The position numbers were made by a program, and so were the translations under genes. A stretch of DNA of 52,415 nucleotides from a bacterium (lineage in GTDB: Bacteria; Elusimicrobiota; Elusimicrobia; Elusimicrobiales; UBA9959), in NCBI GenBank assembly GCA_021811315.1, contig JAJZPF010000017.1, positions 1 to 52,415 of the forward strand. Direction: 5' to 3'. The notes below the pieces were generated by a model. The model was not told the DNA's origin, ran no database searches, and saw nothing but the letters and a program-made list of their open reading frames with translations. Shown piece after piece: positions 1 to 8,907 of the stretch (position 1 is the stretch's first letter; each line of letters begins with the position of its first letter).

Positions 1-49
1 CAAAGACGTCATAGTCCGCCGCGTTGTAACTTCTGTGGATTTGTGTCAT
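1..49 (-). CDS. 5' end of a leftward gene, possibly an IS110-like transposase (partial)
   Basis: Only the first 16 codons lie in the window, read leftward from an ATG at 49-47. The start is preceded by a strong AAAGGAGG ribosome-binding site at about 55-62. The visible peptide begins MTQIHRSYNAADYDVF and then leaves the window. Some IS110-family transposases begin with a similar Asp-Val-Phe stretch just before their first catalytic Asp, but 16 residues cannot settle the family. A hairpin that masks the start codon (see the entry at 43-107) also fits an insertion-sequence gene. It could equally be an unrelated gene. Confidence 0.4.
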   Translation of the reverse strand, partial: MTQIHRSYNAADYDVF

Positions 50-107
50 GCTTCCTCCTTTTGGTGGTTTCCCAAATGTAGTTTACCATCTGGGGGAGGC
101 ATGACAC
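43..107 (-). promoter_or_regulatory. Hairpin masking the RBS and start codon of the leftward gene
   Basis: Bases 43-58 and 92-107 are an inverted repeat. Nine bases match perfectly (GTGTCATGC and GCATGACAC), followed by seven more with two mismatches, around a 33-base loop. In the leftward transcript the downstream arm contains both the Shine-Dalgarno sequence and the AUG. RNA reading in from outside would fold and hide the start, whereas a transcript starting in the loop would lack the upstream arm. This is the known protective arrangement of several insertion sequences; its role here is inferred. Confidence 0.55.
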
Positions 108-122
108 CTCAACATACCATTC

Positions 123-283
123 TTCCGGAGGCCGAGGCTTGCGTAGCGCCGAGGCCGGAGGAGGAGTGAGGCCACGGTGTGGCCGAACGCGTTTTGCGTT
201 CCGGCCCGTACGGTAGGCCGCCACGCAATTTGATGAACGACGCCGGTTTTGCGTTCCTGCCCGCATGGTAGGCCGCCCAGCCG
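123..283. repeat. Partial copies of the dispersed palindromic repeat
   Basis: Bases 123-222 match the right arm of the elements at 6085 and 28359, including the 15-bp palindrome GGCCACGGTGTGGCC (170-184), the hairpin core around GAACGCGTTTTGCGTTC, and the ending GGTAGGCCGCC. Bases 241-283 repeat only the terminal part. Similarity to the 28359 copy starts abruptly near 123, next to the leftward gene's upstream region, as expected if something inserted into a repeat copy. Open frames across this stretch have no coding character. The rest of the 330-base gap up to 380 holds a further hairpin (292-362) and a promoter. Confidence 0.75.
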
Positions 284-291
284 TCTGCTGC

Positions 292-362
292 TTATAGGTG
301 CGGGCCGAGCGCTTTTAGCGTTCTGGCACCCGCGGCACGCCTGCAACCCGAAACACCTATAA
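292..362. repeat. Inverted repeat with inner hairpin upstream of glnS
   Basis: A perfect 9-bp inverted repeat (TTATAGGTG at 292-300 and CACCTATAA at 354-362) encloses a smaller hairpin of GAGCGC, TTTTA and GCGTTC. The inner hairpin resembles the core hairpin of the dispersed repeat. It ends just before the glnS -10 box, so it may be a repeat remnant or an operator-like site. Confidence 0.4.
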
Positions 363-367
363 ATTGT

Positions 368-380
368 TATAATTTTTAGA
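368..380 (+). promoter_or_regulatory. glnS -10 box (leaderless transcript predicted)
   Basis: A perfect TATAAT at 368-373 lies six bases before the glnS ATG at 380, and no Shine-Dalgarno sequence is present. Transcription starting about seven bases after the -10 box would begin at the start codon itself. No clear -35 box is visible. Confidence 0.55.
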
Positions 381-2074
381 TGGAAACTCCGGAACCTAAA
401 TCTAATTTTATTCGCGAAATAATAGACGCCGACCTGGCCTCCGGCAAGAACGGGGGCCGCGTCCATACCCGCTTCCCGCCGGAGCCCAACGGCTACCTCC
501 ATATCGGCCACGCCAAATCCATCTGCCTCAATTCCGGCCTCGCCCGCGACTATAAGGGCAAGTTCAACCTCCGCTTCGACGACACCAACCCGTCAAAAGA
601 AGAGCAGGAATACGTGGATTCCATCATCGAGGACGTGAAGTGGCTGGGCGGGGATTTCGAGGACCGCCTGCTTTTCGCCTCCGACTATTTCCAGCAGATG
701 TACGACTTGGCCATGACGCTCGTCAAAAAAGGCAAGGCCTATGTCTGCGACCTGAGCGCGGAAGAGATGCGCAACTACCGCGGCTCGCCTATGGAACCCG
801 GCAAGGACAGCCCGTTCCGGAACCGCTCAGTAGAGGAGAACGCCGACCTCTTCGAGCGGATGAAGAACGGGGAGTTCCCCGACGGCTCGCGCACCCTGCG
901 CGCCAAGATAGACATGAAGCACCCGAATATCAACCTGCGCGACCCGGCCATGTACCGCATCCTGCACGCCGAGCACCACCGCCAGGGAGCCAAGTGGTGC
1001 GTCTACCCCATGTACGACTGGGCTCACGGCCTCGAAGATTCCATAGAGCAGATAACGCATTCCATCTGCACGCTGGAGTTCGCCGACCACCGGCCGCTTT
1101 ACGACTGGTTCCTGAACGAGCTGGGCGTCTACCACCCGCAGCAGCTTGAATTCGCCAGGCTTAACCTGAGCAATACGGTCCTGAGCAAACGCAAACTGCT
1201 CGAGCTGGTCAGGGACAACCACGTGAGCGGCTGGGACGACCCCCGTATGCCCACCATCTCCGGCTTCCGGCGCCGGGGCTACACTTCTTCCTCCATCCGC
1301 GCTTTCTGCGAGGAGATAGGCGTGGCCAAGTTCAACAGCATCATAGATATCTGGGTGCTTGAAAATTCCATCCGCGGCGAGCTGAACAGGACCTCGCCGC
1401 GCGCGATGGCCGTGCTGCGCCCGCTCAAGCTGGTGATAACCAATTATCCGCAGGACCAGGTAGAGGAGATGGAGACGGCGAACCATCCCGACGACGCGGC
1501 CGCGGGAACGCGCAAAGTCCCTTTCTGCCGCGAGATCTACGTCGAGCAGGACGACTTCAAGGAAGTTCCTCCTAAGAAATTCTTCCGCCTGACGCCCGGC
1601 CAGGAAGTGCGCCTGCGCTCCGCTTATATAATAAAGTGCGAAACTGTCGTCAAGGACGCGTCCGGAAATATAACTGAGGTCCATTGCACCTATGACCCGG
1701 CCACGCGCGGCGGGAACGTGCCCGACGGGCGCAAAATAAAGGGGACCATCCACTGGGTTTCTGCGCGCCACGCGCTCCCGGCCCAGGTGCGGCTTTACGA
1801 CGCGCTGTTCACAAAGCGCAACCCCGACGACGTAGAGGAAGGGCACGATTATAAAGAGAACATGAATCCCGCTTCGCTGGAAGTAATAAACAGCGCGTTC
1901 TGCGAGCCGGCTTTGAAAAACGCGGCGGCGGGCGCCCATTTCCAGTTCGAGCGGCTCGGCTATTTCTTCGCCGACCCGAAAGATTCAAAGCCCGGCGCGC
2001 CGGTGTTCAACCGCACGGTCACCCTGAAGGATACCTGGGCCAAGATAGAGCAGAAGGACCCGGCGGCCAAATAG
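380..2074 (+). CDS. glnS: Glutaminyl-tRNA synthetase
   Basis: This 564-residue class I synthetase charges tRNA-Gln with glutamine in the cytoplasm. The HIGH signature lies in the segment [15 protein letters not shown] near residues 33-47, and a KMSKS equivalent reads VLSKRK near residue 270. The C-terminal anticodon-binding beta-barrels are complete, and the length is close to the E. coli enzyme (about 554). The ATG at 380 is chosen because TATAAT sits six bases upstream and the N-terminus aligns with the family. It heads a rightward run with nadK, recN and gltX. Having both GlnRS and GluRS suggests direct Gln-tRNA charging; whether a GatCAB amidotransferase also exists cannot be seen here. 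Confidence 0.97.
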   Translation: METPEPKSNFIREIIDADLASGKNGGRVHTRFPPEPNGYLHIGHAKSICLNSGLARDYKGKFNLRFDDTNPSKEEQEYVDSIIEDVKWLGGDFEDRLLFASDYFQQMYDLAMTLVKKGKAYVCDLSAEEMRNYRGSPMEPGKDSPFRNRSVEENADLFERMKNGEFPDGSRTLRAKIDMKHPNINLRDPAMYRILHAEHHRQGAKWCVYPMYDWAHGLEDSIEQITHSICTLEFADHRPLYDWFLNELGVYHPQQLEFARLNLSNTVLSKRKLLELVRDNHVSGWDDPRMPTISGFRRRGYTSSSIRAFCEEIGVAKFNSIIDIWVLENSIRGELNRTSPRAMAVLRPLKLVITNYPQDQVEEMETANHPDDAAAGTRKVPFCREIYVEQDDFKEVPPKKFFRLTPGQEVRLRSAYIIKCETVVKDASGNITEVHCTYDPATRGGNVPDGRKIKGTIHWVSARHALPAQVRLYDALFTKRNPDDVEEGHDYKENMNPASLEVINSAFCEPALKNAAAGAHFQFERLGYFFADPKDSKPGAPVFNRTVTLKDTWAKIEQKDPAAK

Positions 2075-2092
2075 CGGCAGGCAGACCGACTT

Positions 2093-2935
2093 ATGAAAAG
2101 CATAAAGAGCATAATCCTTTTTTACAACTCCAAAAGCAGCAAAGCGGTTGGCTACGCTTCCGCGGTCGAGCGAAAACTGCGCGGCGCGGGGGTCAAGGTT
2201 CAGAGGGTCTGCGTTAACGACGCCTGCTGCGATATCAGGAACGCGGACGCTGCGGTTACCGTCGGAGGCGACGGCACGGTGCTTTACGCCGCCCGCCACG
2301 TGATAAAGCGCGGCATCCCGGTGCTGGGCATAAACGCCGGCGGGCTGGGCTTCCTGAGCGGCATGGAGCAGAAAGAGTTCCTGAAAAGCGCCGACCTGTT
2401 CCTGGCCGGCGGGTTCAGGAAGATCAAGCGCAGCCTGCTTTCAGTGAGCGTAAAACGCGGGAAGAAAGAGGTTTTCGGCCCGCTGCCCGCGCTCAACGAC
2501 TGCGTGATACGCAGCCCCGAGGCCCGCGCTTTTACGCTCCGCGCCTCTTACGGCGGGCAGTTCCTGTCGGAATATTTCGGCGACGGGCTTATCGTCTCCA
2601 CTCCCAGCGGCTCCACCGCCTACAGCCTGGCCGCTTCGGGCCCTATAGTGATCCCGGACCTGGAGGTCTTCCTGCTTTCTCCGATCTGTCCGCATACCCT
2701 TACCCACCGCCCCATAGTGCTTTCCGCGAAGGAAGAGCTGGAGGTCACCGTGGTCGGAGGCCGCTCCGGGCCGCAGCTTATGTCCCTTTCCATAGACGGC
2801 CAGGAAAACTTTATCCTGGAGCCCGGAGATATAGTCAGGGTGCTGAGGCACCGGCGCAGTTTCGAGATGCTTGCGCCCGAGGGCTTTTCCTATTTCGATA
2901 TCCTCCGCCGCAAGCTGAGCTGGGGGGAGAGATAG
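2093..2935 (+). CDS. nadK: NAD kinase
   Basis: This 280-residue protein phosphorylates NAD to NADP. It has the family GGDG motif (VGGDGTVLYAARH, near residue 58), the NAGGLGFLSG segment, and the substrate-binding stretch STPSGSTAYSLAASGP followed by the conserved HTLTHRPIVL region. Length and motif order are normal. It starts 18 bases after glnS and ends 9 bases before recN, the common bacterial pairing nadK-recN, so the three genes are probably co-transcribed. Confidence 0.96.
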   Translation: MKSIKSIILFYNSKSSKAVGYASAVERKLRGAGVKVQRVCVNDACCDIRNADAAVTVGGDGTVLYAARHVIKRGIPVLGINAGGLGFLSGMEQKEFLKSADLFLAGGFRKIKRSLLSVSVKRGKKEVFGPLPALNDCVIRSPEARAFTLRASYGGQFLSEYFGDGLIVSTPSGSTAYSLAASGPIVIPDLEVFLLSPICPHTLTHRPIVLSAKEELEVTVVGGRSGPQLMSLSIDGQENFILEPGDIVRVLRHRRSFEMLAPEGFSYFDILRRKLSWGER

Positions 2936-2944
2936 GCGGTAAGC

Positions 2945-4594
2945 ATGCTGAAGAAACTTTCCATAAAGAATTTCGCGGTGATAGAAGCCCTGGAGCTGGA
3001 GCCGGCGCCGGGACTTAATATTTTCACGGGCGAGACCGGGGCCGGCAAGTCCATAATAATTTCCGCGCTCGGCTTCCTGCTGGGCGAGCGCTCCGGGTCG
3101 GATATCCTGAGGCCCGGCGCCGCTTCGGCGGAGGTGGAGGGTCAATTTCTCGTGGAGAACCTGCCGGCCGCCCTCATAGAGCGGTGGGGCGTAAAAGCCG
3201 GAAGCGTGGCTATCCGCAGGCAGGCCGACGCTAAAGGCCGCACCAAGGCGGTTATAAACGGTTCGCCGGCCACGCTGGCGCAGCTTTCTGAAATAGGCGG
3301 CTTCCTCGTGGATTTCCACGGCCAGAACGAGCACCAGAGCCTGCTGAAGCCGGAAACCCAGCGGGACCTGCTTGACCGCTACGGCAAGCTTGAGAAAGAG
3401 GTCAAATCTGTCTTAGAGGCCTGGCAGGCGGCCCACGCCCTGGAGGAGAGCCTCAACGCCGTTTCGATGTCCGAGGACGAGCGCGCCCGCCTCCTCGACC
3501 TGTACCGCTTTCAGCTTAATGAGATAGAAGCCGCGAATTTAAAAGAAGGCGAGGAAGAGGAGCTGGAAGCCCTCTGGCCCCGCCTGAAGAATTCCGAGAA
3601 GCTTTTTACCCTTTCGGGGGAAACGCACGCCCTTGTTGATAACGCCGCGGGAGATACCGAAAAGGCCCTGGAAAAAATAAGGGCGCTGTCGGCCATCGAC
3701 CCGTCGGCCGAGCATTTGACGGCGAGGCTGGCCTCGGCGTCGATAGAGCTGCGCGACCTTTCGGGCGAGCTCCGCTCCTACGGGAAAGGAGTACATTCCA
3801 ATCCGTCCGAAGTGGACCGCTGCCTTTCCCGCCTGGAAAAATTTAAGACCCTTAAAAAGAAATACGGCGCCGACATCGCCGCGGTGCTGGCCAAGGCCGC
3901 CGAGCTTCGCGCCAAAGTAAGCAGCCTCGACGACCTCACGCTTGACCGCTCGGAGCTGGAGAAAAAGCTGGCCGCGGCCAGCGGGAAGCTGGAAAAAGCC
4001 GCGCTGGCCCTTCACGATAAACGCCTGGCGGCGGCAAAGAAACTTTCGGCCGAGATACTTAAGGAGGCGCAGGGCCTCGGTTTCAAAGAGGTCCGCTTTT
4101 CCGTGGACGCCGCCTATGACGAAGCGGGTATAACTTCCTCCGGCGGCGACTCCGTGGAATATCTTTTTACCGCCAACCCCGGCTACCCGCTGCGGCCGCT
4201 GCGCTATACCGCCTCCGGCGGCGAGATGGCGCGCATCATGCTCGCGCTTAAAACCGCCCTTTCCCGCGCGGACCGCATAGGCGCCCAGGTCTTCGACGAG
4301 GTGGATGCCGGCGTGGGCGCGGTCACGGGCCGCCTGGTGGGGGAAAAACTCGCCCGGTTGGCGGGCGACAAACAGATCTTCTGCATCACGCACCTGCCGC
4401 AGGTGGCGGCTTTCGGCGGGGCGCATTTCTTCGTCGAGAAAGCCGTAAAGAACGGGGTTTCGGCCGCCGCGGTGAACCTCCTCGACCCCGCCGCCCGCGA
4501 GCGCGAGATCGCCCGCATGCTGGGCGGCAAGAAACAATCCTCCGAACTTGGGCTTAAACACGCCAAAGAACTCCTGGAAGAAAGCCGGAAGTAA
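2945..4594 (+). CDS. recN: DNA repair protein RecN (SMC-like ATPase)
   Basis: This 549-residue SMC-family ATPase takes part in double-strand break repair. The N-terminal Walker A reads FTGETGAGKSIII near residues 28-40. A coiled-coil middle follows (about 160-360, rich in Glu, Lys and Leu). The C-terminal part carries the ABC signature ASGGEMARIMLALK and a Walker B region FDEVDAGVGAVTG with the RecN-type THLPQVAAF segment. It lies directly behind nadK. Its end comes 28 bases before gltX. Confidence 0.95.
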   Translation: MLKKLSIKNFAVIEALELEPAPGLNIFTGETGAGKSIIISALGFLLGERSGSDILRPGAASAEVEGQFLVENLPAALIERWGVKAGSVAIRRQADAKGRTKAVINGSPATLAQLSEIGGFLVDFHGQNEHQSLLKPETQRDLLDRYGKLEKEVKSVLEAWQAAHALEESLNAVSMSEDERARLLDLYRFQLNEIEAANLKEGEEEELEALWPRLKNSEKLFTLSGETHALVDNAAGDTEKALEKIRALSAIDPSAEHLTARLASASIELRDLSGELRSYGKGVHSNPSEVDRCLSRLEKFKTLKKKYGADIAAVLAKAAELRAKVSSLDDLTLDRSELEKKLAAASGKLEKAALALHDKRLAAAKKLSAEILKEAQGLGFKEVRFSVDAAYDEAGITSSGGDSVEYLFTANPGYPLRPLRYTASGGEMARIMLALKTALSRADRIGAQVFDEVDAGVGAVTGRLVGEKLARLAGDKQIFCITHLPQVAAFGGAHFFVEKAVKNGVSAAAVNLLDPAAREREIARMLGGKKQSSELGLKHAKELLEESRK

Positions 4595-4622
4595 TTCAGT
4601 CATCGTGAAAAAAGGAAACAAT

Positions 4623-6077
4623 ATGAACCGCGTAAGATTTGCTCCCTCGCCCACCGGCCACCTCCACATCGGCGGCGCCCGCACCGCGCTTTTTAACTAT
4701 CTTTTCGCCAAGAAAGTCGGCGGAACCTTTATCCTGCGCATAGAGGATACCGACGAGGACCGCTCGACCGCCGAGTCCGTAAAGTCCATTTACGAGAGCA
4801 TGCGCTGGCTGGACCTGGCGTGGGACGAGGGCGTCATGGCGGACGGCACGGAGAAGGGCGCCTACGGGCCCTATGTGCAGAGCGTGCGCGAGGCGCAGGG
4901 TATCTACCGCAAATACGCGGACCAGCTGATAGCGGAAGGCAAGGCGTACCGCTGCTACTGCACTCCGGAGGAGCTCGACGAGGTGCGCAAGAAAGCGGCG
5001 CTGGAAAAGCGCCCGCTCACTTACGGGGGGCGCTGCAGGAACCTTACCGAGGAGCAGAAAAAAGAATTCGAAGCCCAGGGCCGCAAATCGGTGGTCCGCT
5101 TCCGCATGCCCGACGCCGGCTATACCGGCTGGCACGACCTGATCCACAAGGATGTGAAATTCGAGAACAAGCTTCTTACCGATTTCGTCATGCTGAAGAC
5201 TTCCGGCTACCCGACCTACAACTTCGCCTGCGTGGTGGACGACCACCTGATGGAGATCTCCCACGTGATCCGCGGCGACGACCATATCTCGAACACCCCG
5301 CTGCAGATCTGCCTTTACAAGGCGCTGGGCTGGACCATGCCGGAGTTCGCCCACCTTTCGATGATCCTCGGGCCCGACGGAACCCGCCTTTCCAAGCGGC
5401 ACGGCGCCACCAGTGTGGGCGAGTACCATAAGCAGGGCTATCTGTCCGAGACCATGAAGAACTACCTGGCCCTGCTGGGCTGGTCGAACGCCGAAAGCCA
5501 GCAGATCTTCAAGAAAGGAGAGCTGGAGGAAAAGTTCGACCTGAAAGGCTGCCAGAAAAGCCCGGCTATCTTCGACCCTGTTAAGCTGGACTGGATGAAC
5601 GGCGAGTACATCCGGCTGCTCCCTAAGAACGAAATGCTGGATTTGGTCATGCCCTATATAAAAGAATCGGGCCTGGACACTTCCGCGAGCAAGGTCCCGC
5701 TTATCGATATCGTGGCCCTGGAGCAGGAGAAATGCAAGCTGCTGTCCGAGCTTCCCGGCAAGATAGAATTCTTCTTCAAAGACCCGGTCTACAACCCCGA
5801 AGCCGTAGAAAAAACCCTCAAAGCCCCGGAAGTCCCGAAAATACTTAACGGGATAAAAGAGGCCTACGCCGCCCTTCCCGAGTTCAAGGAAGCCCCCATC
5901 GAAGCCGCCACCCGCGCTTTCGCCAAGGCCAACGCCCTAAAGGCCGGCCAGGTCTTCCATCCCGTCCGAGTAGCCCTCTCCGGCCGCGCCGAAGGCCCCA
6001 CCCTCTTCAGGATGATAGAGTATATCGGAAAAGAGGAATCCCTGAAGCGCTTGGATAAAGCGCTGACGCTTATTTAG
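4623..6077 (+). CDS. gltX: Glutamyl-tRNA synthetase
   Basis: This 484-residue class I synthetase charges tRNA-Glu. The HIGH-type signature reads SPTGHLHIGGARTALFNYLF at residues 8-27, and the KMSKS-type loop is LSKRHGATSV near residue 257. The frame is open upstream into recN, but the ATG at 4623 follows a GGAAAC site and gives the canonical N-terminus MNRVRFAPSPTG. It is the last gene of the glnS-nadK-recN-gltX run. A MITE-like repeat begins 7 bases after its stop codon. Confidence 0.96.
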   Translation: MNRVRFAPSPTGHLHIGGARTALFNYLFAKKVGGTFILRIEDTDEDRSTAESVKSIYESMRWLDLAWDEGVMADGTEKGAYGPYVQSVREAQGIYRKYADQLIAEGKAYRCYCTPEELDEVRKKAALEKRPLTYGGRCRNLTEEQKKEFEAQGRKSVVRFRMPDAGYTGWHDLIHKDVKFENKLLTDFVMLKTSGYPTYNFACVVDDHLMEISHVIRGDDHISNTPLQICLYKALGWTMPEFAHLSMILGPDGTRLSKRHGATSVGEYHKQGYLSETMKNYLALLGWSNAESQQIFKKGELEEKFDLKGCQKSPAIFDPVKLDWMNGEYIRLLPKNEMLDLVMPYIKESGLDTSASKVPLIDIVALEQEKCKLLSELPGKIEFFFKDPVYNPEAVEKTLKAPEVPKILNGIKEAYAALPEFKEAPIEAATRAFAKANALKAGQVFHPVRVALSGRAEGPTLFRMIEYIGKEESLKRLDKALTLI

Positions 6078-6084
6078 AGCTTTA

Positions 6085-6457
6085 GTCGGCTGGCGGCCTA
6101 CCGTAGGGGCCGGAACGAAAAACACGTTCGGCCACACCGTGGCCTCACTCGGTATTCGCCTGCCGGGCTATGCAACCGGCAGGCAAGAAAGTGGAGCTTC
6201 GCTCCACGCAACCCGGTTTTTCTTATCCGACCCCTACGGTCTCCGCCAGTTTATTCGATTTGGTAAAAAGTGTGCTGACGCATAACTTGAGCGGAGGGGC
6301 GGCAAGGGTATGGGTTCGGAGCGACCTCTCGGAGGCCCGAGCTTGCATAAGCGCGAGGGCCGAGAGGGGAGGCGCGGCCACGGTGTGGCCGACGCCGTAA
6401 GCGACGGGCCCATACCCTTGCCGCCCCGACTGGGCATCTCGCGGTCCCCTTCCCTGC
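6085..6457. repeat. MITE-like palindromic element, full copy 1
   Basis: This element occupies most of the gap between gltX and the next gene and matches the one at 28359-28712 along its whole length. Its two arms are inverted copies of each other. Each carries the 15-bp palindrome GGCCAC-GGT-GTGGCC (6130-6144 in one orientation, 6376-6390 in the other). Termini resemble inverted repeats: GTCGGCTGGCGGC at 6085 and GCCGCCCCGAC at 6420-6430. Conserved flanking bases extend to 6457 (TCTCGCGGT...TCCCTGC). Open frames inside are not credible genes. It could be a nonautonomous mobile element or a bacterial interspersed palindromic element. Confidence 0.75.
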
Positions 6458-6495
6458 CTCAGGGGGGAAACCGGCCCGGGTTCTGTGTAACAATT

Positions 6496-6540
6496 TTGCC
6501 ACATTCCTGTATTAAATCCTAAATAGGGAAAAGGTAAACT
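6496..6540 (+). promoter_or_regulatory. Possible promoter(s) of the GYF-like gene
   Basis: Two overlapping candidates exist. TTGCCA (6496-6501) is 18 bases from TAAATA (6520-6525). TAAACT (6535-6540) lies 9 bases from the ATG at 6550 and would give an almost leaderless message. Sequence alone does not decide between them. Confidence 0.35.
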
Positions 6541-6549
6541 TTCCTTGTA

Positions 6550-8904
6550 ATGAAATACTGGTTCTACTCGGAAGGCAATATCCTCGGCCCTTACGATCCG
6601 GCAGAAATGCTGGCTCTTCCCGCTTTTGCCGACGAAAGCCTGGTCTGCCCCGAGAGCGCCACCGGCGACAACCCCGGCGACTGGCGCCCCGCCTCGCAGG
6701 TGGGGGAAATAGCCGCCGCCATGAGCTTCGGCGCCGGCCGCACCATCACCGCTAACGCGGTAGCGGGAGCTTACGAATACGAGACCGGGTTCAGTTCCAC
6801 CGTAAATTATTTCGAGAACAAAGAGCCCTCCCCCGGGGCTTCCTACGGCGAACTCCTCGACACCATAGACAATATCCTCGGCGCTTATAAGGATGGCCCT
6901 TCCGCTCCCGGCAGGCCTCCCGAAACTGATTACGACCTGGCCGAGAAGTTCGATATCCGCCTCTCCCATATACAGGAAGAGCTTGAAGCCGCCCGCTGGG
7001 AGAAGAACCTCCTGCTCGAAAAGATCCGCGCGAAGGATAATGAGGAGAAGAGGAACCGCGAGAAGATAGCCGAGCTTGAGGCCCGCCTCAAAAGCGAGAT
7101 CGGCAAGACCCATGAAGGGTCCAAAGAGCTCGAGCAGGTGCGCCACCTGGCCGACCTCAAGGAAAAGGCCGAGACGGTGCGCCAGATAGAGGAGATAAAG
7201 AAAGAGGAACTTGAGCTAGCCCGCGATATCCCGCCGGTCAAGCGCCTCGGCCAGCCCTCCGAAGCCGCCCCCGCGCAGGCCGGAACCGCCCTCCCGGCCA
7301 ACGAATTCCAGGCGCTTAAGCCCCAGTCCCTTTCCGAAACCCGCACGCCCGAGGAAAAGCCCGGCCCGAAAATAGAGGTCAAATCGTTTAAGAGCATGTC
7401 CCGCAGCTCGGAGGTAAAACTCGAGACTTCCCTTGGCAAGGAGCTGAAGGAAGAGGCCGACGACGCCGGGCTTACCAGCCGCAAATTCAGGAGCCTGGGC
7501 CAGACCCAGCCCCCGGCCTACGCCTATAGCGGTTCGCATCATGACAAACCCCTGCCCGGCCCTGAAGCCGCTCCCCCCGGAGCCTTCAAGCCCCAGGAAA
7601 CGTTCGAGCCCCTTCCCCAGCAGGCGGGCGGCATCGTCTACGATTTTACGGTAGTTACCGCCAAGCAGCCCGAGACCTCGCAGCAGTTCCAGATAGAGAC
7701 CCGCTACGAAGCGCCGGCTTATCAGCCCCCGCAGGCGCAGCCCCAGCCGGCAAAGCAGCCCGCTTATGATTTCGGCGCGGCGCAGCCGGCTCCGGCCCCG
7801 GCCCCGGCGCAGCAGCCGGCTCCCGCCCCGCAGCAGGCCCCGGTCCAGTACAAAGCTCCCCAGATAAACCAGGGTTTCCAATTCCAGCCCATGTCCCAGA
7901 CGATGGGCGAGCAGCCGGCCCAGGCGCACAAACCCGCCCCGGCCCCCCGCGCAAGCGCGCCCGCGCTCCAGGCAGCTTCGCCCTCGGGCCAGCCTTCATC
8001 CGCCGCTATTCCCGCTTCCCAGGAAAAGGCCGCCGCTTCGGAATCTCCCGATACCACGATGCGCGTGCCGGTCCCCAATTCAAAAGGGAAGCCGGACGCG
8101 AAATCGCCCGATAAGCCTAAGAGAAAGGGCGGCAGGTCGGCCTTCCTGGCCATACTTGTGGTTTTCGGTTCTATGGCCGCCGGCGGCCTCGGCTATTTCT
8201 TCATGGGCGAGGGCCTTAGCTTTTCAGAATTCTCGATGCTTAATCTCGGCAGCAAGAAAAAGCCGGCGTCCATGGACAGCCAGCTCGAGGCCACGCCCGC
8301 CCCTGCCCCCGCCCCGGTACAGCAGCAGGCGCCGGAGCCCGAGCCCCAGCCGGCCCCGCAGCCCAAGCCCGCCCCGGCCGAGAAGCCGGCGAGCGAGAAC
8401 ATAAAGAAAGCGCTGGATATCGTAAAGGGCTATAAACTTTCCGGCGGCCGCGGCAACATCGCCACCTGGTTCGCCAACTCTTTCCTTTCAAGCGCCTCCG
8501 GCGGCGCGAACGAGGAGTGGACGGCGACCCCGCTGCACGGCGACATCCTGGTGGTGCAGTACCGCCTGCTCAGGCCCAGGCAGGAACCGCTGATCTACCA
8601 GTTCGAAGTCGACGCGGCCAAGCGCGATATCGTGCGCGGCATAAACAACAACGCCATAGAGCTCCTTGACCTGTCCTCTAAGGAAAAAACGGCGAGCGCG
8701 GCCCCCGCGAAAAAGCCGGCGCCCAGGCCCAAGGCGCGCAAAACTTCCGGGCGCGGGGAGATCCCCATCCTTCCCCTGCCTGACGCCCCGCCCGCCGGGA
8801 CCCAGGCGGAGCAGGACCCTACCGGGTTCGAAACCTCCCCGGCCGAGGGCTCGGAGCAGGTAAAATACCTAAAGGCCCAGGAATCCGACGAAGAGCTGTT
8901 TTAA
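6550..8904 (+). CDS. Large GYF-like, coiled-coil, single-TM protein upstream of pilT
   Basis: This 784-residue protein has a clear modular build. Residues 1-55 resemble the bacterial GYF_2 domain (WFYSEGNILGPYDPAEMLAL, then a Trp-containing segment DWRPASQV). Residues about 135-235 form a charged coiled coil. Residues about 240-520 are low-complexity, rich in Pro, Ala and Gln. One hydrophobic segment near 528-550 predicts a transmembrane helix, followed by a second Pro/Ala-rich linker (about 580-620). A globular C-terminal domain follows (about 620-710), then a charged tail. The first half should be cytoplasmic and the rest periplasmic if the helix runs N-in. It lies ahead of pilT and pilC, so a role in the pilus machine or cell-envelope scaffolding is possible but unproven. 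Confidence 0.75.
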   Translation: MKYWFYSEGNILGPYDPAEMLALPAFADESLVCPESATGDNPGDWRPASQVGEIAAAMSFGAGRTITANAVAGAYEYETGFSSTVNYFENKEPSPGASYGELLDTIDNILGAYKDGPSAPGRPPETDYDLAEKFDIRLSHIQEELEAARWEKNLLLEKIRAKDNEEKRNREKIAELEARLKSEIGKTHEGSKELEQVRHLADLKEKAETVRQIEEIKKEELELARDIPPVKRLGQPSEAAPAQAGTALPANEFQALKPQSLSETRTPEEKPGPKIEVKSFKSMSRSSEVKLETSLGKELKEEADDAGLTSRKFRSLGQTQPPAYAYSGSHHDKPLPGPEAAPPGAFKPQETFEPLPQQAGGIVYDFTVVTAKQPETSQQFQIETRYEAPAYQPPQAQPQPAKQPAYDFGAAQPAPAPAPAQQPAPAPQQAPVQYKAPQINQGFQFQPMSQTMGEQPAQAHKPAPAPRASAPALQAASPSGQPSSAAIPASQEKAAASESPDTTMRVPVPNSKGKPDAKSPDKPKRKGGRSAFLAILVVFGSMAAGGLGYFFMGEGLSFSEFSMLNLGSKKKPASMDSQLEATPAPAPAPVQQQAPEPEPQPAPQPKPAPAEKPASENIKKALDIVKGYKLSGGRGNIATWFANSFLSSASGGANEEWTATPLHGDILVVQYRLLRPRQEPLIYQFEVDAAKRDIVRGINNNAIELLDLSSKEKTASAAPAKKPAPRPKARKTSGRGEIPILPLPDAPPAGTQAEQDPTGFETSPAEGSEQVKYLKAQESDEELF

Positions 8905-8907
8905 CCT

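Noticed and set aside
83..511. Minus-strand frame of 142 codons across the left repeat and the start of glnS
   Set aside because: It runs through palindromic repeat sequence and glnS codons; composition reflects the repeat, not a gene.
827..1939. Long open frame on the minus strand opposite glnS
   Set aside because: It is a shadow of GC-rich codons in glnS. No ribosome-binding site and no protein-family character; similar antisense frames lie opposite most genes here (for example opposite uvrC, leuS and the SNF2 gene).
6310..6522. Small frames in the gap after gltX
   Set aside because: They fall inside the repeat element, with no ribosome-binding site and strongly biased Gly/Arg content.
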